A DNA stretch of 33,770 nucleotides from Nitriliruptoraceae bacterium (GTDB taxonomy: Bacteria; Actinomycetota; Nitriliruptoria; Nitriliruptorales; Nitriliruptoraceae): the NCBI GenBank assembly GCA_007133465.1, contig SLMP01000058.1, forward strand, positions 1-33,770, given 5' to 3'. Position 1 is the stretch's first letter; the number at the start of each line of letters is the position of its first letter. A model generated the notes under the pieces. The model was not told the DNA's origin. It saw only the letters and a program-made list of their open reading frames with translations, and did not search any database. Position numbers and translations under genes: made by a program. Shown here piece after piece: positions 24,307-33,770 of this stretch.

Positions 24307-27300
24307 GTGGCCGACCGCCCCGACGACGGCTCGCTCGACGACCGCCCCGACGACGGCTCGCTCGACGACCGCCCGGACGACGGCTCGTTCGACGACCGCC
24401 CCATCGACGGCTCGTTCGGCGACCGCCCCATCGACGGCCGCCCCTTGGACGACGGGCGGTTCGACGACGAGGACGAGGAGGCCTTCCTCGCCGCGTGGGA
24501 GGAGGCCGAGCGCGACGCCGCGGAGATCGTGGCGGAAGCGCTCGCGGACGACCCCCCGGCCCCGCCCGGTGCCGCCGCGGTCGCGGCGGCGGCGACGGCG
24601 CTGCGGAGCGCCCACCGCGACGGGCACCACGCGGCCAGCTGGATGCTGCGCGCGGCCGGGATCGACGACCCGGACGACGAGGACGACGTCGACCTGCTGA
24701 GCGAGGCGGTCGCCGCGACGATCAGCATGGTCGCGGACCCCGGCCTGCCGGCCGAGGAGGCCGCGGCCATCATGACGCTCGAGCTCGCGGACTGGGCTGG
24801 CGCGGTCATCGGCCTGGTGCGCAGCGGACCGGGAACACCCGCCGACCCGGCCTCCCTCGTCGCCTACGCCGAGGAGGTCGAGGAGGTCGACGCCGATCCC
24901 CTCGAGCCGGACGAGCGCGACCTGATCGAGGTCGGCTTCCTGCTCGTGCTGCCCGCCTGGGAGGCCGCCGGGGTCGTCACCGGCGGGTTCGACGACGCCC
25001 GCCTGACCCCCCTCGGGGCGTGGTTGCTGCCCCAGGCCGTCCAGCTCGCGTGGGAAGGGGACGCGGACCTCGACCTCGACGACGCGGACATCGTCGACCT
25101 CTTCGAGCGGCTCGGCGCGCGCGAGCCCTGGGAGGGCTGGCGGGAACGGCGCGGGGACGCCGACCTCGGCGAGCCGTTCGGCGACGGGGACGACGACGAG
25201 CTGGCCCCGGAGATCGCGGACGCGGTCGTGCGGGTGCTGGCGGCCGGCGGTCCGCTGCCCGAGGAGGACCTGCTGGACCGACTCGTCACGGAGGGCACGG
25301 TCGGCGTCGACGACCGCGAGACCGTGGCCGAGCGGCTGTGGGAGCTGCCCCGCGTGCTGCCGGTCCGCGACGGGCGGCTGGTCCACCTGCCGACGATGGC
25401 GGAGGGCCGGACCTTCACCCACCGGATGACCGGCCCGGAGCTCGAGGACCGCCGGCTGACGAGCGGGCCGGACCTCGCGCTGTACGAGACGTTCCTCCCG
25501 CCACTCGTGCACGCCAGCGGCGAGGAGATCGTGCTGCAGGACTGGCACGACGCCGACGACCCCGACCGCGCGACCTCGCTGTTCGGGCCGGACGGCTGGC
25601 TACCCGAGGACCTCGAGCCGGGCGACCTCGTCGCGTGCCGCATCGAGGACGGCCGCCTGACGGTCACCCGGGTCGACGCGGCCGACCTCGATCCGGAGGC
25701 GAGCGAGCGGGCGGCCGACCACCTGCGCACGACGTTCGAGACGCTCGACGGACGCAACGCGGTCGGCGGGCCCATCGACGAACCCGAGCTGCTGCTCGAG
25801 ACGGTGGTCCGGGTCCCGACGCTGTTCCGTCGGCCGCTCGCACCGGTGGTGGAGCTGCTCGCGGAGACGGGGCTGGTGAGCGACGGGTCCCGCGGCGTGG
25901 CCGACCCCCAGGCGGCACCCGAGTCGCCGCCCTACGCCTTCTACGAGGAGGTGTACGGGCTGGACGAGATGGCCACCGACGCGGTCGGCATCCTCAGCGG
26001 TGCCGTCGACCTCGTGGACCGCGAGGGGGTCGACGAGCTGCCCGCCGACCTCGCCGACAACCTGCTCGAGATGCTGGCGCTGGACCCGGCCGTCGCGGAG
26101 GCGCTGGCCGACTCGCTGTTCGGCATCCTCGGGACGGGCGCGAGCGCGCTGGACCGGTTCGCGCGGGCGCTGCTGCCGCACGCGCGTGGCCGGCGGGCGG
26201 CACCGGTGCACCTGCTGGCGGCCCGTGCGGCGGAGGCGCACGGCGAGGCCCTCGCCGGTGAGGCGTCCCTGCGTCGGGCGGTCCAGGCGGACGGGGCCTG
26301 TGCAGCGGCGCACGAGGACCTGGCCTGGTACCTCGAGGACCGGGGCGACGTCGCCGGTGCGCTCCGGCACCTGCGCCAGGCGGGCATCGGGGACGACGAC
26401 GCGTCGGTCCAGCGGCTGGCGGCGCTCCAGGACGGACGCCCCCGCGCCGGTCGCAACGACCCCTGCCCTTGCGGGTCCGAGGCGAAGTACAAGCGCTGCT
26501 GCGAGCGCACGGGCGGGCCGCTGCCGGACCGGGTCGGCGCGCTGTTCGACAAGGCCCGGGCCTACGTCAGCCGCCCGCTGCACCGTGCGCAGCTGCTCCG
26601 ACTGGTCGAGGCCCGAGCGGGCGACGCGGCCGACGAACGCGCGTTCCTCCGGGTGCTGAGCGACGGGCTGGTGCACGACGTCGCACTGTTCGAGGACGGG
26701 TGGCTCGAGGACTTCCTCGCCGACCGCGGCCCGCTGCTGCCGGACGACGAGCGGGAGCTGGCGCGGACCTGGCGGGATGCGCCCCGGTCGCTGTTCGAGG
26801 TCGTCGCGGTCACGCCTGGCGTCGGGCTCGAGCTGCTCGACCTGCGTTCCGGAGACCGCGTCGTCGTGCGCGAACGGACGGCGAGTCGGCAGCTCACGGT
26901 CGGGACGGCGGTGTTCGCGCGGGTCGTTCCCGACGGTCGGGGCCACCAGCTGTCCGGCGGGGTCGTGCCGATCCCGGTGCAGCACCGCGAGACGCTGCTC
27001 GGCTTCCTCGGCACGGACCCGGGCGCCGCCGAGATGTGCGCCTGGGTCGCGGCGCTGGAGGCCCCGCCGACGCTGCGAACGACCGAGGGCGAGCCGACCG
27101 TGCTGTGCGAGGCGACCTACCGGGTGGCCGACCCCGCGCAGGCCGGGCGGGCGTTGGCCGAGCGGTACGACGCCGACGACGACGGCCGGCGGTTCGTCGA
27201 GTGGGTCGAGGATGACGATCGCCGGTGGCTGCGCGGCACCATCGAACTGGACGGTGACCGTCTGCACGTCCAGACCAACGCGGAGCCACGGCTCGAGCGG

Positions 27301-27684
27301 TTCCAGGCGGTCATCGTGGAGGTGGTCGACGGCGCCGAGCTGCTCGAAGAGGTGCGCCGGCCGGCGGCGGACCTGTTCCCGGGCGGCCGAGACAGGGGTG
27401 ACGACGGTGACGACGGTGACGACGCCCCCGCCGGGCCCATCGCCATCGACGAGCTGCCGGAGGAGGTCCGGGCGGCGCTGGAGGCGGAGATCCGTCGCCA
27501 CGAGGAGGCCTGGGTGGACGAGTCCATCCCGATGTTCGGTGGTCTGACCCCGCGACAGGCGCTGGACGACCCCACCCGGCGGGAGCAGCTGCTGAGCTTC
27601 CTCGACGAGGTGGAGGCGATGGCGACGCCGGGCGGGATGGACGCCGGGCGCATCCGCCGCCTGCTCGGCCTGGACGAGCCGTGA
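24307..27684 (+). CDS. Large SEC-C zinc-finger protein of unknown function
   Basis: Acidic protein (1125 aa) that I cannot assign to a pathway. Residues 3-47 are five copies of a nine-residue repeat (DRPDDGSLD). Residues about 55-700 are helical and acidic, with no recognised catalytic motif. Residues about 640-700 resemble TPR helices (AARAAEAHGEALAGEASLRRAVQ, then HEDLAWYLEDRGDVAGALRHL). A SEC-C zinc finger is certain: RNDPCPCGSEAKYKRCC with Cys720, Cys722, Cys731 and Cys732. About 390 residues follow, ending in GGLTPRQALDDPTRREQLLSFLDE, a helical element common at the C-terminus of such proteins. SEC-C fingers occur at the end of SecA and in stand-alone proteins, where they bind ribosomes or partners. 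The GTG at 24307 has GAGG upstream. No partner gene is adjacent; it converges with the binding lipoprotein after seven bases. Confidence 0.88.
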   Translation: MADRPDDGSLDDRPDDGSLDDRPDDGSFDDRPIDGSFGDRPIDGRPLDDGRFDDEDEEAFLAAWEEAERDAAEIVAEALADDPPAPPGAAAVAAAATALRSAHRDGHHAASWMLRAAGIDDPDDEDDVDLLSEAVAATISMVADPGLPAEEAAAIMTLELADWAGAVIGLVRSGPGTPADPASLVAYAEEVEEVDADPLEPDERDLIEVGFLLVLPAWEAAGVVTGGFDDARLTPLGAWLLPQAVQLAWEGDADLDLDDADIVDLFERLGAREPWEGWRERRGDADLGEPFGDGDDDELAPEIADAVVRVLAAGGPLPEEDLLDRLVTEGTVGVDDRETVAERLWELPRVLPVRDGRLVHLPTMAEGRTFTHRMTGPELEDRRLTSGPDLALYETFLPPLVHASGEEIVLQDWHDADDPDRATSLFGPDGWLPEDLEPGDLVACRIEDGRLTVTRVDAADLDPEASERAADHLRTTFETLDGRNAVGGPIDEPELLLETVVRVPTLFRRPLAPVVELLAETGLVSDGSRGVADPQAAPESPPYAFYEEVYGLDEMATDAVGILSGAVDLVDREGVDELPADLADNLLEMLALDPAVAEALADSLFGILGTGASALDRFARALLPHARGRRAAPVHLLAARAAEAHGEALAGEASLRRAVQADGACAAAHEDLAWYLEDRGDVAGALRHLRQAGIGDDDASVQRLAALQDGRPRAGRNDPCPCGSEAKYKRCCERTGGPLPDRVGALFDKARAYVSRPLHRAQLLRLVEARAGDAADERAFLRVLSDGLVHDVALFEDGWLEDFLADRGPLLPDDERELARTWRDAPRSLFEVVAVTPGVGLELLDLRSGDRVVVRERTASRQLTVGTAVFARVVPDGRGHQLSGGVVPIPVQHRETLLGFLGTDPGAAEMCAWVAALEAPPTLRTTEGEPTVLCEATYRVADPAQAGRALAERYDADDDGRRFVEWVEDDDRRWLRGTIELDGDRLHVQTNAEPRLERFQAVIVEVVDGAELLEEVRRPAADLFPGGRDRGDDGDDGDDAPAGPIAIDELPEEVRAALEAEIRRHEEAWVDESIPMFGGLTPRQALDDPTRREQLLSFLDEVEAMATPGGMDAGRIRRLLGLDEP
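24313..24447 (+). repeat. Five 27-bp tandem repeats at the start of the SEC-C gene
   Basis: Units begin at 24313, 24340, 24367, 24394 and 24421. The first two are nearly identical (GACCGCCCCGACGACGGC and onward) and later copies diverge. Each encodes nine acidic, Pro/Gly-containing residues and keeps the frame. The repeat begins directly after the start codon, so its number could also affect expression. Confidence 0.9.
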
Positions 27685-27691
27685 GCTGCGG

Positions 27692-28648
27692 TCAGCGGCC
27701 GAGCCAGCCGTCCACCTCGGTGCGGTGCTCGCCGACCCAGGCCGCGACCACGTCACGCTCGGCGCCCGGCGCGGCGGCGTCGAGCGCCGCCTGCAGCTGC
27801 GCGAACGGGTCCTCGTCGACCGCGAAGGCCGCGAGCCACGCCGCGACATCGGGCTGGTCGGCCGCGAACCCGTCCCGCGCGAGCACGGCGATGCGTTCCG
27901 GGTCGCCGAGCGCGCCGAGCGGGTCCTCCAGGTCGACCAGGTCGTAGCGGCCGTACGCCGGGTGCGGCTGCCAGAGGGTGACCACGATCGGTCGCTGCGC
28001 CGCGACCGCCCGGTCGAGCGCGGTCAGCATCGCCGGGGTCGAGCCGATCTGGAGCTCGAAGCGGTCCTCCAACCCGTACGTGGGCAGCACCTCGTCGCGC
28101 GAGACCCGCACGTGGCCGCTGCCGGGCTCGATCCCGACGATCACGCCACCGAGCTCGTCAGCGAGGTCCCCCAGGTCGGCGATCGACCGGACGTCGGTGA
28201 TGGCGGGCACCGCCCAGGTCAACGATGCGCCGTCGTACCAGGTCCCGAGCTCCTCCATCCGGTCGCCGAAGCGCGCGAGCTGCGGCGCGTGGGTCTGGGG
28301 CAGCCACGCGCCGGTCCACAGGTCGAGCTCGCCGTCCGCGAGCAGCCGGTAGACGCCGTCGACGGCGTTGACCTCACCGGTGCGCACGATCCCGCCCGGC
28401 GAGGTCGCATCCACCTCGACGAGCTCGATCTCGTAGCCCTCACCCTCGAGGACGAACGCCCACAGGAGCGCGGACGCCTCGACCTCCGCCCACGGCAGGA
28501 CACCGATGCGGATCGGCGGGTCGTCGGCGGCGCAGCCCGCGAGCAACGCGGCGGCCAGGACGACCACGACCCCGAGGGTGAGGTGGCGGCGCCGGCCGTG
28601 GCCCCGTTGCCCGTCGCCGGGCACTGCGTCCCGCGGACGATGGCTCAC
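27692..28648 (-). CDS. Glycine-betaine/choline-type substrate-binding lipoprotein
   Basis: Extracytoplasmic solute-binding protein (318 aa) of the OpuAC type. After a basic N-terminus (GRRRH) and a hydrophobic core, LLAGC at 35-39 marks lipidation at Cys39. The mature part opens with PPIRIGVLPWAEVEASALLWAFVLE and has LLADGELDLWTGAWLPQTHAP, then WYDGASLTWAVPA, TPAMLTALDRAVAAQRPIVVTLWQPHPAY; tryptophans of this kind build the aromatic cage for quaternary amines. The GTG at 28648 overlaps the BCCT stop (GTGA) and has GGAGGG upstream, so translation is coupled. No ABC permease or ATPase is nearby: the partner gene is a secondary transporter, which is unusual. Confidence 0.9.
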   Translation of the reverse strand: MSHRPRDAVPGDGQRGHGRRRHLTLGVVVVLAAALLAGCAADDPPIRIGVLPWAEVEASALLWAFVLEGEGYEIELVEVDATSPGGIVRTGEVNAVDGVYRLLADGELDLWTGAWLPQTHAPQLARFGDRMEELGTWYDGASLTWAVPAITDVRSIADLGDLADELGGVIVGIEPGSGHVRVSRDEVLPTYGLEDRFELQIGSTPAMLTALDRAVAAQRPIVVTLWQPHPAYGRYDLVDLEDPLGALGDPERIAVLARDGFAADQPDVAAWLAAFAVDEDPFAQLQAALDAAAPGAERDVVAAWVGEHRTEVDGWLGR

Positions 28649-30375
28649 GACTGCCCTCCGTGGGGCGACCGCTCGGGGGGCACGTCCGGCCGCGCCTCCT
28701 GCTCGAACTCCTCGCACTCCGCGCTGAGATCGTGCTGCTGACGGTCGAGCTCTTCCCGCGCCGCCGCGAGTGCGCGTTCGTCGGGGATGCCGTTGTCGAC
28801 GTCCGGGGCCACCTCGAGGTCCAGGTGGCGTTCGGCGAGCTCGAGCTCCCGTTCGCGCACCCCGAGCTCGCGGGCCCGCAGCTCGAGCTCCTGACGGCGG
28901 AACCCGCGTTCACGCCGCGTCGCCTCGGGGACACTGGCCGGCGGTAGCTGCCGCCGGGCCGGGCCACGTCGGGGCCGTTCCTGCTGGAGCCCGCGCAACA
29001 ACGACCACGCGGACAGCAACAGCACGACGGCGAACGGCAGCCCCGTGGAGATCGAGGCGGCCTGCAGCGCGGCGAGCCCGCCAGCGACGAGCAGCCCCGC
29101 GGCGACGAGCCCCTCGGTGACGGCCCAGAACACCCGGGTCTCGACCGGGGTGTCGAGGCTGCCCCCATTGGTCAGCATGTCCACGACGAAGGACCCGGAG
29201 TCCGACGAGGTGACGAAGAAGAAGCCGACCACCAGGATCGTGACGACCGCGCTGACCGCCGCGAACGGGAACTCGTCGAGCATCGCGAACAGCGCGGTCG
29301 AGAAGTCCTCCTGGACCAGCGTCCCGATCGCGGCACCCCCACGCTCGAGCTCGATCGCGGTGTTGCCGAAGACCGTGAACCACAGGAACGACACCAGCGA
29401 CGGCACCAGCAGGACGCCGAGCACGAACTCGCGGATCGTCCGTCCACGCGAGATCCGCGCGATGAACATGCCGACGAACGGTGACCAGGACACCCACCAG
29501 GCCCAATAGAAGATCGTCCAGTCGCCGAGCCAGTCGCGCCCGACGTAGGTCCCCGACCACACCAGCGTGTCGACCAGCGACTGCACGTAGTGCCCGACGT
29601 TCTCCACGTACGCCGAGAGCAGCAGGACCGTCGGTCCCGCGAGGAACACGAACAGCAGCAGCCCCGCGGCGAGGGTCATGTTGATCTGCGACAACCGCTG
29701 GATGCCCTTGTCGAGCCCGGCGTAGACCGACAGCGTCGCGGCGAGGGTGATCACCGCGATGAGGATCAGCTGGTTGCGGTTCGAGATGTCCCACCCGAAC
29801 ACGAACGCCATGCCGGCGTTGATCTGCATGACCCCGAACCCGAGCGAGGTCGCCACCCCGAACATCGTCCCGAGGACCGCGAGGATGTCGACGGCGTGGC
29901 CGAGCGGCCCGTTGATCCGCTCGCCGAGCAGGGGGTGGAACAGCGACCGCATGGTCAGGGGCATGTCACGGCGGAAGCCGAAGTAGGCCAGGCCGAGCCC
30001 GAGGGTCGCGTACACCGCCCACGGGCTGAACCCGTAGTGGTGGAAGGTGAGGTTCATCGCCTGCTGGGCGGCCGCCGGCGTCTCCGGCGTGACGCCCCGG
30101 GGCGGGTCGAGGTAGTGCGTGATCGGCTCCGCGACGCCGTAGTACAACAGGCCGATGCCCATGCCCGCGCTGAACAGCATGGCGAACCACGACAGGGTGC
30201 TGTAGTCGGGCTCGCTGTCGTCGGGGCCGAGCTTGATGTGGGCGTACGGGCTGAAGACCAGATAGACGCAGAAGACCAGCAGGGCGGCGACCCCGCCGAT
30301 CATCACCCACCCGAAGGTGCTCGTGATGAACGACTGCACGGGTGGGAAGATGCGCCCGGCGGTCTCCGTGAACAC
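28645..30375 (-). CDS. BCCT-family betaine/carnitine/choline transporter
   Basis: Sodium- or proton-coupled transporter for quaternary amines (576 aa from the first canonical start). Family motifs: GMGIGLLYYGVAEP (Gly-rich betaine site from residue 71), FHHYGFSPWAVYATLGL, DWTIFYWAWWVSWSPFVGMFIARISRGRTIREF and SSDSGSFVVDMLTNGG. The GMGIG form is the one seen in betaine carriers. About 110 charged residues, rich in Arg and Glu and probably coiled coil (RRQELELRARELGVRERELELAERH), follow the last membrane segment; long cytoplasmic tails act as osmosensors in BetP. The first ATG/GTG/TTG in frame is at 30375, but homology continues upstream into the missing first membrane helix (see 30376-30504). 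It lies downstream of the uvrA-like gene. Confidence 0.92.
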   Translation of the reverse strand: MFTETAGRIFPPVQSFITSTFGWVMIGGVAALLVFCVYLVFSPYAHIKLGPDDSEPDYSTLSWFAMLFSAGMGIGLLYYGVAEPITHYLDPPRGVTPETPAAAQQAMNLTFHHYGFSPWAVYATLGLGLAYFGFRRDMPLTMRSLFHPLLGERINGPLGHAVDILAVLGTMFGVATSLGFGVMQINAGMAFVFGWDISNRNQLILIAVITLAATLSVYAGLDKGIQRLSQINMTLAAGLLLFVFLAGPTVLLLSAYVENVGHYVQSLVDTLVWSGTYVGRDWLGDWTIFYWAWWVSWSPFVGMFIARISRGRTIREFVLGVLLVPSLVSFLWFTVFGNTAIELERGGAAIGTLVQEDFSTALFAMLDEFPFAAVSAVVTILVVGFFFVTSSDSGSFVVDMLTNGGSLDTPVETRVFWAVTEGLVAAGLLVAGGLAALQAASISTGLPFAVVLLLSAWSLLRGLQQERPRRGPARRQLPPASVPEATRRERGFRRQELELRARELGVRERELELAERHLDLEVAPDVDNGIPDERALAAAREELDRQQHDLSAECEEFEQEARPDVPPERSPHGGQS

Positions 30376-30504
30376 CGCGGCGAAGAGCGCGAATCCGACG
30401 GTCAGTGCCGCAGAGACCGGGAAGACGACCGGGTGGACGTCCTCCCGCAGGATCTTGCGCAGCCGCTGGATGACCCGCTTTCCGACTGGACAGCGCGCTC
30501 GACC
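30376..30504 (-). other. In-frame BCCT coding extension without a canonical start codon
   Basis: Upstream of the GTG at 30375 the frame stays open for 43 codons to a TAG at 30505-30507. It encodes a basic stretch and then DVHPVVFPVSAALTVGFALF, which looks like the usual beginning and first membrane helix of BCCT proteins. It contains no ATG, GTG or TTG. Possible starts are CTG at 30462 or 30450, or ATC at 30471 with GGAAAG six bases before it. A sequencing error or a true loss of start is also possible. Confidence 0.65.
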
Positions 30505-30531
30505 CTAGTGGTCGGCACGGTCAGGCGCCGC

Positions 30532-32937
<2,406 letters not shown>

Positions 32938-32982
32938 GGCACCGCCTCCGCTCTCTCGGCACGCTCAGGTGCCGGACGGTGA

Positions 32983-32988
32983 ACGGTA
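32983..32988 (-). promoter_or_regulatory. Candidate -10 box of the uvrA-like gene
   Basis: TACCGT on the minus strand lies 46 bases before the GTG. It sits in the ten-base stretch CGTACCGTTC that also precedes eno. Confidence 0.3.
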
Positions 32989-33075
32989 CGCCGGTCCTCG
33001 GCCGCTGCTGCCCCGCTGCTCGCCCTGGTGACATCCCGGCGGCTGTCCGCCATCCGCCATGCCTGCAGCACGGGC

Positions 33076-33263
33076 CACTTCTCGGCGATCCTCGACCCGT
33101 ACACGCCCCAGGGGCACGTCTACGCCGACGCCCAGCTGCGCAGCGCTGCCCTCTGGGCATGGCGCGGGTACAGCGACGCCAGCCCGACCGGCCGCACTGG
33201 TACCTGGCCTACTTCGGGACCGACCCGGACCACCAGGGCAAAGGCCTCGCCGCGGCGGCCCTC
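33076..33263 (+). pseudogene. Frameshifted remnant of a GNAT acetyltransferase
   Basis: Two pieces in different frames look like parts of one GNAT protein. Up to about 33170 one frame reads AILDPYTPQGHVYADAQL and AALWAWRG, similar to the AALWLPP region of GNAT proteins. From 33159 another frame reads MARVQRRQPDRPHWYLAYFG, then TDPDHQGKGLA, the acetyl-CoA-binding motif with Q-G-K-G. A frameshift between them, no convincing start and a sudden end after GLAAAAL mark it as broken. It lies in the 595-base gap between the uvrA-like gene and the last gene. Confidence 0.5.
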
Positions 33264-33400
33264 TCGCCTTACGGGCTGGTCCTCGCCGCCGACCTGCTCG
33301 ACGTCGTCGGCGGAATGCTGGAGTTGCCCGAGACGGTGCTCGACCTCAGCCCCTTCCGCCAGCTGGGCGTGACCTCCAGGAAGCGTGATCACTCGTTCCC
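33264..33400 (+). pseudogene. Possible remnant of an ABC-2 export permease
   Basis: In the same frame as the GNAT piece, the reading changes abruptly to SPYGLVLAADLLDVVGGM and LELPETVLDLSPFRQLG. The part LxLPExVLDLSPF resembles the C-terminal region of actinobacterial polyketide-antibiotic export permeases. After about 33400 the frame stays open but looks like non-coding shadow. A fragment fused by deletion to the GNAT remnant is the simplest reading; the match is from memory and short. Confidence 0.35.
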
Positions 33401-33532
33401 GAAGCCACTGCCGACGGCTGGCGGCCGCGCCGGCGTCCGCAGCCTCGCGCCGCCGAAAGCCCGCCGACAGCGGGGTGACAGCGGTGTGGGTGATGCTCGT
33501 CACGTCGCGCCCACCTCCCCCGGAGCAGGACC

Positions 33533-33770
33533 GTGCTGGTCGCACTCGTCCCGACCCCCCAGCCGCCCGCACGCCCCGCGCGGACGCGTGGCCACTCGCT
33601 GCGCTGGGCGGCCGGCCTGGTCGCGCTCGCCGTCGTCACCACCGCGGCGCTGGCCGGGATCGCAGGGCCCGAGGACCTGGTGGCGGCGCTCCGGACGGCC
33701 GACACACCCCTGCTGGCGGCGGCGATCGCCACCCAGGTGCTCGCGTTGGTCTGCTTCGCGAACCTCTACC
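33533..33770 (+). CDS. Flippase-like membrane protein (UPF0104/LPG-synthase TM type), partial
   Basis: The first 79 codons of a membrane protein that runs off the window. The GTG at 33533 has GGAG seven bases upstream. After a Pro/Arg-rich start comes a membrane segment, WAAGLVALAVVTTAALAGI, then GPEDLVAALRTADTPLLAAAIATQVLALVCFANLY. That order (helix 1, a short loop with a Leu/Ala-rich amphipathic helix, helix 2 with a following Tyr) is typical of the lysylphosphatidylglycerol-synthase membrane domain family. With only the N-terminus in view, other polytopic families cannot be excluded. Confidence 0.6.
   Translation, partial: MLVALVPTPQPPARPARTRGHSLRWAAGLVALAVVTTAALAGIAGPEDLVAALRTADTPLLAAAIATQVLALVCFANLY

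Noticed and set aside
19493-24700. Very long plus-strand open frame across rplY, prs and glmU
   Set aside because: The opposite strand encodes several well-recognised proteins; this frame has Arg/Asp/Val-rich shadow composition and no domain.
33120-33732. Minus-strand open frames near the window end
   Set aside because: Their composition is Arg/Ser/Gly-rich shadow, they have no motif, and they overlap the flippase-like gene and the GNAT remnant.

Overview
The window is very GC-rich bacterial DNA with dense gene packing, many GTG starts and actinobacterial gene order. The set eno, mazG, SurA-type lipoprotein, mfd, TetR, pth, rplY, prs, glmU parallels the Mycobacterium tuberculosis block Rv1014c-Rv1023, but here it is split by inserted genes. 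R2lox, DUF4191 and an extended MazG also point to Actinomycetota. The unfamiliar inserts suggest a deep-branching, non-mycobacterial lineage such as Nitriliruptoria or a relative; that placement is inference.

Layout. At 1-4.1 kb a minus-strand unit runs SurA-like lipoprotein, mazG, a zinc-ribbon membrane protein, eno, then the first codons of a gene cut by the window edge. At 4.2-12.6 kb lies a metal-homeostasis island: a Fur/Zur-type regulator, exonuclease III, an ECF cobalt/nickel-type transporter (cbiM with fused cbiN, cbiQ, cbiO), a divergent MFS permease, and the zinc ABC system znuA-znuB with divergent znuC. Two similar 7-1-7 palindromes lie in front of cbiM and between znuA and znuC; they look like Zur boxes and tie the island together. 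At 12.6-18.2 kb are mfd, a TetR regulator and a PGCG-motif membrane protein resembling putative manganese/heavy-metal exporters. That exporter is divergent from an R2-like ligand-binding oxidase (18.3-19.3 kb), a Mn/Fe protein family. At 19.3-24.2 kb is the housekeeping run glmU, prs, rplY, pth, DUF4191 on the minus strand.

At 24.3-27.7 kb is a 1125-residue SEC-C zinc-finger protein of unknown function. At 27.7-32.9 kb a minus-strand unit holds a UvrA-like ATPase, a BCCT betaine-type transporter and a translationally coupled glycine-betaine-type binding lipoprotein. The BCCT reading frame begins upstream of any ATG, GTG or TTG. The only gene-free stretch over 300 bases, 32,938-33,532, holds remnants of a GNAT acetyltransferase and possibly of an ABC-2 permease. 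The window ends inside a flippase-like membrane protein.

No rRNA, tRNA, insertion sequence, CRISPR array or replication origin was seen. The least described parts are the candidate Zur operators, the oxidase/exporter pair, the BCCT-lipoprotein pair and the SEC-C protein.
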